Below, piece by piece: positions 15,637 through 19,931 of a stretch of 19,931 bases of DNA. Every line of letters begins with the position of its first letter. Position 1 is the first letter of the stretch. Under the pieces are notes generated by a model, which worked only from the letters and a program-made list of their open reading frames with translations, was not told the origin of the DNA and did no database searches. Source of the DNA: CAZDUS01 sp964609375 (GTDB lineage Bacteria > Verrucomicrobiota > Kiritimatiellia > CAIKKV01 > CAITUY01); the NCBI GenBank assembly GCA_964609375.1, contig CAZSSA010000041.1, forward strand, positions 1-19,931, given 5' to 3'. Both the position numbers and the translations under genes were made by a program.

Positions 15637-16680
15637 TTAATCCGCCCACGTCAAGACGACTTTGCCGCTCTGGCCGGAAAGCATCGCATTGAACCCATCC
15701 TGAAACTGGGAGTAGGGTAACCGATGGGTGATGATCGGGTCGAGTTTCAAGCCGCTCTGGAGCATGACGGTCATCTTGTACCACGTCTCGTACATCTCGC
15801 GACCGTAGATCCCCTTGATCGTGAGCATGTTGAAGATCACGGTGTTCCAGTCGATGGCCATTTCGCCGTCCGGAGGGATGCCGAGCATGGCGATGCGGCC
15901 GCCATGGGCCATGTTCGCGATCATGTCACGGAAGGCGCTGGCATTGCCGCTCATTTCCAGTCCCACATCGAAGCCTTCCTTCATGCCCATCCGCGCCTGA
16001 ACGTCCTTAAGTCTCTCACTGCGGACGTCAACAACCACGTCGGCGCCCAATTGTCTGGCCAGGGCCAGACGCCAGGGATTGACATCGGTGACGACCACGA
16101 AGCGCGCCCCGGCATGTTTTACGACAGCCGCCGCCATGCACCCGATCGCCCCGGCGCCGGTGATCAGCACGTCCTCGCCGAGCACATCAAAGCTCAAGGC
16201 GGTATGGACGGCGTTGCCGAAGGGGTCGAAAATACTTGCCACGTCCAGGGAGATATTGGGCTCGTGAACCCAGACGTTGGTGACGGGCAAGGCAATATAT
16301 TCGGCAAAGGCGCCCGGCCGGTTGACTCCGATGCCCTGCGTGTCCTTGCACAAATGCCGGCGGCCGGCCAGACAATTGCGGCACCGGCCGCATACCACAT
16401 GTCCTTCGCCGGAGACGATGTCGCCGCACTTGAAATCACGGACGTTGCTGCCGACGTCCACAATACGTCCGACAAATTCGTGACCGATGATCATGGGCAC
16501 CGGAATGGTCTTCTGGGCCCAGGCGTCCCAGTTGTAGATGTGGACGTCCGTCCCGCAGATGCTGGTCTTGAGCACTTTCACGAGGACATCGTTAATACCC
16601 ATCGACGGGTGCGGTACATCTTCCATCCACAAACCGGGTTCCGCCCGACGCTTCACCAATGCCTTCATTGTAGTACTCAT
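15637..16680 (-). CDS. tdh: L-threonine 3-dehydrogenase (zinc-dependent)
   Basis: 347 residues (E. coli Tdh has 341). It oxidises L-threonine to 2-amino-3-ketobutyrate with NAD+, feeding Kbl. Catalytic zinc residues are C42 in SICGTDVHIYNWDAWA and H67-E68 in IIGHEFVG; structural zinc ligands are C97, C100, C103 and C111. The GTDVHIYNWD signature separates Tdh from other medium-chain dehydrogenases. The Rossmann motif GAGAIGCMAAA is followed by VVTDVNPWRLALA. The ATG at 16680 is preceded by AGAGGA with about 8 bases of spacing. It is the first gene of the tdh-kbl operon, behind a promoter overlapped by a strong dyad. Confidence 0.97.
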   Translation of the reverse strand: MSTTMKALVKRRAEPGLWMEDVPHPSMGINDVLVKVLKTSICGTDVHIYNWDAWAQKTIPVPMIIGHEFVGRIVDVGSNVRDFKCGDIVSGEGHVVCGRCRNCLAGRRHLCKDTQGIGVNRPGAFAEYIALPVTNVWVHEPNISLDVASIFDPFGNAVHTALSFDVLGEDVLITGAGAIGCMAAAVVKHAGARFVVVTDVNPWRLALARQLGADVVVDVRSERLKDVQARMGMKEGFDVGLEMSGNASAFRDMIANMAHGGRIAMLGIPPDGEMAIDWNTVIFNMLTIKGIYGREMYETWYKMTVMLQSGLKLDPIITHRLPYSQFQDGFNAMLSGQSGKVVLTWAD

Positions 16681-16713
16681 GAACCAGTCCTCTCATGGCT
16701 TATTTATGTATTG

Positions 16714-16737
16714 TGTATGCTAGTAAACTGTCATACA
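16714..16737. promoter_or_regulatory. Candidate operator B upstream of tdh
   Basis: A 24-bp inverted repeat centred at 16725/16726: half-sites TGTATGCTAGTA and, on the other strand, TGTATGACAGTT, with 9 of 12 positions symmetric, including perfect outer arms TGTATG/CATACA. It covers the spacer and the -10 of the tdh promoter. It is the most symmetric member of the motif shared with 2332-2355 and 11729-11741. Confidence 0.55.
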
Positions 16738-16746
16738 TTAAGTCAA
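16717..16746 (-). promoter_or_regulatory. Candidate sigma70-type promoter for tdh-kbl
   Basis: On the minus strand TTGACT (16746-16741), 18 bp, then TAGCAT (16722-16717). The leader to the tdh ATG at 16680 would be about 30 nt. Found by eye. Confidence 0.45.
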
Positions 16747-16861
16747 TCAAATTCAATGGAGAGAAAAAACCGTGGTAACGTCGATCCATAGCACGCATGG
16801 TAATGCCGAAACCAAGTCGGAAAGACACGAAAAACCATCAATCAACCCTATTTGCGACTTA

Positions 16862-16890
16862 TTGAACATGACAGTTCAAGGGAGTATGCT
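16862..16890 (+). promoter_or_regulatory. Candidate promoter and inverted repeat upstream of the GH20-like gene
   Basis: TTGAAC (16862-16867), 17 bp, TATGCT (16885-16890). The -35 is also the left arm of a perfect inverted repeat TTGAAC-N6-GTTCAA (16862-16879), a possible binding site of a second regulator. The spacer contains ATGACAGTT, identical to part of one half-site of the tdh operator. The leader to the ATG at 16935 would be about 38 nt. Confidence 0.4.
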
Positions 16891-16934
16891 ATCGTATTAC
16901 GTTTGACGTTTATTGCGCAGGAGCTACAGAACTA

Positions 16935-18557
16935 ATGGAAATAAGCAGTTTGAAGCAGGTTGATGGATCTGATCCCGTCTCCATACGGGGTATTCACATT
17001 GATTTCAAGTACATCCCGCCAAACAAGGCCTATTTGTGCGAATGGGTGAAGCGGCTTCCGGATCTTGGCATCAATGCGCTTCTGCTTGAATATGAGGATG
17101 CCTTTCCTTTTCGTCGATACCCGTTCCTTTGCGGGCCGGACGCTTTTTCGCCCACCGAGTTGCGGGAGTTTCTGGCCACGGCACGGGGCGTTGGCCTGAC
17201 GCTCATTCCTCTCATTCAGACTCATGCCCATCTTGAGTTTGCGCTGGTCCATGATGAACTGGCCCACCTCCGGGAAACGCCGGAGATCCTTCACAAGATC
17301 TGCGCGCGGAAGCCCGAGGCAGTACAGTTTGTGAAAGACCTGGTGTCTGAGGTGCTTGAATACCACCGGGAGGACGGCTATGTCCATCTGGGCGCCGACG
17401 AGGTTTGTAATAGCGGGTTTTGTGATGCGTGTGAGAAGAGGATTGGCGAGGTTGGGGTGGTGCAGATGCGGGCGGAGCATGAAAAACCCTTGCTGGAATG
17501 GGTCATTGCCCTGGGCAAGCGCCCGATCATCTGGGACGACATGTTCTGGAAAAACGTTGAGGCGGTAAAAACGGCGGGCCTGCCCAAGGAAACGATCCTG
17601 CATGCCTGGAATTATAATATCACCAGCCTGACGCCAAAGAATGCCGATGCGGGCGATTCAGAGATGGGGGATGCAGGAGGTGTGCTGAAGCAGGTGGAGG
17701 TGTACCGCAACGCCGGTTATGACTGCATTGCCGCCCCTTGTTACAACTGGGGTGTACTGTTTCCCCGCCATACGAATTCCATCAGGAACACTCAGGTCTG
17801 GGCGCAGAAGATACGGGCGAGTGGCATGGCGGGGATGTTGAACACCGCGTGGGCGGTGTTTCATATTCCGCTGCAGATGCTGAACCTGTATGTGGCGGCC
17901 ACGGGCGAACTGTGCCGCCATCCGGATGCTGTCCTGGACGATGGCTGGCAGGAACGGTGGCTGGAACGAGAATTCGGCGGCCCTGCCAAAGGCGTTCCCG
18001 AGGCGCTGGAGATCCTGGGCGCCGCTTGGGAGATTCCCGCCCCGGCCTATGGGCGGCCCTTCTCACCGCTGGTATACGGCTATATGAACATGGTCTTTCA
18101 TTATCCGGGCCGGAACAAGGATCGCTGGACGAGGGGAGCCTATCCGCACGATTGGAATGAAATTGATTTTGTCGATGTGTACCGCAAAGGGGTCGAGGAA
18201 TCGCGGAAGTATCCGGAGCAGGAACAGATTTTCAAGACGCTCGACGAGAAGCTGGCCGCTTATCCCCGTGCGGTGGCGGCAATGAAGGCCATGGCGGACG
18301 GATCCACGCGGCGCCGGGATGAAGCCGGGATGATGGCTGTGTTTGCGGAGTTGAAGTTTATCAGTCTCCAGGTGTTCGCCCATTTGATGCGCGGGGATGG
18401 GTCGGCGGCATCCCTGCTGAGGGATATGGTGGCGCTGGAGGCCCCCTTGAAGGACGCCTTGGCCCAGGCGTGGGAGCCGGTCGGACGGGCGCGGATGTGG
18501 CGGGCTTTCTATGAACCCATGGCTTGCGTGTTGAAGGAATCGCTGCACGATGCATGA
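16935..18557 (+). CDS. GH20-like beta-N-acetylhexosaminidase, cytoplasmic
   Basis: 540 residues without signal peptide. The fold opens as a TIM barrel typical of GH20 (IRGIHIDFKYIPP, then WVKRLPDLGINALLLEYEDAFPF). HLGADEV (151-157) is the GH20 H-x-G-x-D-E signature, with D155-E156 as the substrate-assisting Asp and the acid/base Glu, followed by IIWDDMFW and a conserved aromatic stretch PCYNWG. Such enzymes remove terminal GlcNAc or GalNAc. It most resembles the hexosaminidase-D-like branch, which acts inside the cell, so it would work on imported oligosaccharides. A Cys cluster CNSGFCDAC directly follows the catalytic pair. The C-terminal 150 residues are helical. The start has AGGAG 11 bases upstream. 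It overlaps the next gene by 8 bp. Confidence 0.85.
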   Translation: MEISSLKQVDGSDPVSIRGIHIDFKYIPPNKAYLCEWVKRLPDLGINALLLEYEDAFPFRRYPFLCGPDAFSPTELREFLATARGVGLTLIPLIQTHAHLEFALVHDELAHLRETPEILHKICARKPEAVQFVKDLVSEVLEYHREDGYVHLGADEVCNSGFCDACEKRIGEVGVVQMRAEHEKPLLEWVIALGKRPIIWDDMFWKNVEAVKTAGLPKETILHAWNYNITSLTPKNADAGDSEMGDAGGVLKQVEVYRNAGYDCIAAPCYNWGVLFPRHTNSIRNTQVWAQKIRASGMAGMLNTAWAVFHIPLQMLNLYVAATGELCRHPDAVLDDGWQERWLEREFGGPAKGVPEALEILGAAWEIPAPAYGRPFSPLVYGYMNMVFHYPGRNKDRWTRGAYPHDWNEIDFVDVYRKGVEESRKYPEQEQIFKTLDEKLAAYPRAVAAMKAMADGSTRRRDEAGMMAVFAELKFISLQVFAHLMRGDGSAASLLRDMVALEAPLKDALAQAWEPVGRARMWRAFYEPMACVLKESLHDA

Positions 18558-19931
18558 GACTCCATCGCTACCGGTGCCCGAAGCCATCCCGGCTGGATAC
18601 AAGCTGCTGGCCTGGGAAGGCGTGGGATTGTATGTGCCTCAGCGGTGGGAGATTGGCCGGCACGAAGGGGACCACAAACGTGGCCTGTTCCGGGTTGACG
18701 ATGAGTCGCGCGTGGTGATCCAGGCCCGCTGGTGGACCGCCGACCGGCCTGTTCCGATCGACGATCTTGTTCGTCGGCACGTCGGGATGGTGCATGGCAA
18801 ACAGGCTGGTCAGCCGCCCCGGTTCACCCGGATGGACGGTCTTGGCCTCATGCCGGTATCGGATGAGCGGGCGGTGGCCTTTGAGGCCGACGTCAAGAAT
18901 GAACGGACTTCGGCGGACCGCGAGATCCTGGTGGTCTGGCAAAAACCTTCGGTTCGCCGGGTTTTACTGCTGCGCTTTTTGATCGAACGCGGGCAGCCGG
19001 ATGCCGGCTGCATCCGTGCCATGCTTGCAGGGCTGCGGCTCCAGGGATTGACCGAATCGCGTGACTTCGCCGCCTTGGATTTCGCTGTGTGCTGTCCCCC
19101 GGACTATGTTTTGGACAAGGACTTTCTGAAGGCGGGCATCTGCTATCTGGAGTTCCGGCAGGGGCGCCGCCATCTTGCCTTGCGGCGGTTCAGTGCGGCA
19201 AATGCGGTCATGGGCGTAGAGACGCCCTGCCTGGATGACGTGGAGCGCTGGTGCCGCAAGACGTATGCCTCCGAATTTCACGACATGCGGTACGAGGTCG
19301 CGCGCGCGACGGATCCGGTGGGACGGCCCCTCCTGAGGTTGACGGGCCGGCGGCGGTGGCTGGCGCCGATCGAAATGCGGTGGCTGATTCCGCAACACCG
19401 GCGCCTTCCGAAAAGGATAGACATCATCTGGGATCCGGCGGCGAACAAGATATACTGCATTGAATTACGACGGCCCAGGGGGGAAAGTGAGCCGATGGTT
19501 GCGCGGTTTGAGCAATGTGTGCGCATGACCCTCGGGCCCGAGCCGCAGACCGGTGGTTCCCGAGGAGCAGCGGACGCTGCCCCCGAATTAACGGAAGCGC
19601 GTCGGCGGCGGCTACGTTCGCTTCGTGCGCGTGTGCAACGCTCCGCGTTGGCGACGGAGGAATTGCTGGAGAAAGGCCGGCTGGCCCTTGGCTACACGGT
19701 GGAACGGCCGCGCCATTTGCGTTTCCTGCGCTTGATTGGCGGACTTCCTGCTGGTCCTGAACAACAACTGAGAAAGGTGGAGCTGGACTTGATCGGGACC
19801 CTTGTCTGGGAGGAGTGCGGGCGGAACCGCCGCGTGTGTGAGATCATTGACCTCGTTCGGGACCGCTTCAGGATCAGCCACCGCGAGGCGGAACTCTCCG
19901 TCACGGAATTCATCCGCGGACTGGGGTCCCG
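18550..19931 (+). CDS. Large protein with C-terminal PqqD-like domain, truncated by window end
   Basis: 460 codons visible, open at the right edge. The ATG at 18550 overlaps the GH20-like gene by 8 bp and has AAGGA about 11 bases upstream, so translation is probably coupled. No signal peptide. Residues about 20-65 (EGVGLYVPQRWEIGRHEGD.KRGLFRVDD) and 185-225 (DYVLDKDFLKAGICYLEFRQGRR) look like two related beta-rich modules each beginning with a Pro/Tyr-containing strand. Residues about 400-460 fit PqqD: LDLIGTLVWEECGRNRRVCEI followed by IDLVRDRF and ELSVTEFIRGL. PqqD-like domains are winged-helix peptide binders (RiPP recognition elements) that present a leader peptide to modifying enzymes. 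A C-terminal fusion to a 400-residue unknown part is unusual. Real function is unknown; the PqqD call rests on sequence pattern alone. Confidence 0.7.
   Translation, partial: MHETPSLPVPEAIPAGYKLLAWEGVGLYVPQRWEIGRHEGDHKRGLFRVDDESRVVIQARWWTADRPVPIDDLVRRHVGMVHGKQAGQPPRFTRMDGLGLMPVSDERAVAFEADVKNERTSADREILVVWQKPSVRRVLLLRFLIERGQPDAGCIRAMLAGLRLQGLTESRDFAALDFAVCCPPDYVLDKDFLKAGICYLEFRQGRRHLALRRFSAANAVMGVETPCLDDVERWCRKTYASEFHDMRYEVARATDPVGRPLLRLTGRRRWLAPIEMRWLIPQHRRLPKRIDIIWDPAANKIYCIELRRPRGESEPMVARFEQCVRMTLGPEPQTGGSRGAADAAPELTEARRRRLRSLRARVQRSALATEELLEKGRLALGYTVERPRHLRFLRLIGGLPAGPEQQLRKVELDLIGTLVWEECGRNRRVCEIIDLVRDRFRISHREAELSVTEFIRGLGS

Noticed and set aside
16756..16863. Two tiny ORFs (11 and 19 codons) in the tdh/GH20 intergenic region
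   Set aside because: Neither has a ribosome binding site or recognisable similarity, and the stretch is better explained as leader and regulatory DNA.
1..19931. tRNA, rRNA, CRISPR array, insertion sequence or prophage genes
   Set aside because: No cloverleaf, repeat-spacer pattern, transposase or terminal repeats seen on either strand.

Overview
This 19.9 kb window looks like a scaffold from a metagenome-assembled or draft bacterial genome: it carries two runs of exactly 100 N, both inside genes. Moderately high GC, several large secreted polysaccharide-degrading proteins, a secreted propeller protein and a PqqD-domain protein suggest a member of the PVC superphylum (Verrucomicrobiota, Kiritimatiellota or Lentisphaerota). 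That placement is inference; there is no rRNA or other marker gene here.

Left part, minus strand (11632 down to 1). A run of closely spaced genes encodes a sialate O-acetylesterase-like enzyme (interrupted by a gap), a 1357-residue heparinase II/III-like lyase (with a gap), a secreted beta-sandwich plus TPR protein, and a chimeric reading frame that joins a gutted alpha/beta hydrolase to a secreted TIM-barrel glycosidase-like protein. After 270 bp with its own candidate promoter come a secreted beta-propeller protein and the first 18 codons of a phosphoglycerate dehydrogenase (serA).

Middle, plus strand (11789-14391). A cytoplasmic transglutaminase-fold protein overlaps by one base with an iron-sulfur L-serine dehydratase. 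The dehydratase runs into the minus-strand tdh-kbl operon (16680-14388), and the two convergent genes share one CTAG for both stop codons.

Right part, plus strand (16935-end). A GH20-like beta-hexosaminidase without signal peptide overlaps by 8 bp a large protein ending in a PqqD-like domain that runs off the window.

How the genes may work together (inference): extracellular enzymes trim an acetylated, amino-sugar or uronate-containing glycan or glycoprotein, an internal hexosaminidase finishes the oligosaccharides, and the amino-acid part, especially Thr and Ser, is burned through Tdh-Kbl and serine dehydratase. Support for joint control comes from a dyad motif containing CTAG that overlaps the -10 region of three promoters: upstream of the propeller gene, between the esterase operon and the transglutaminase gene, and upstream of tdh. 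By eye, CTAG occurs only five times in the window and four of these lie in those promoters.
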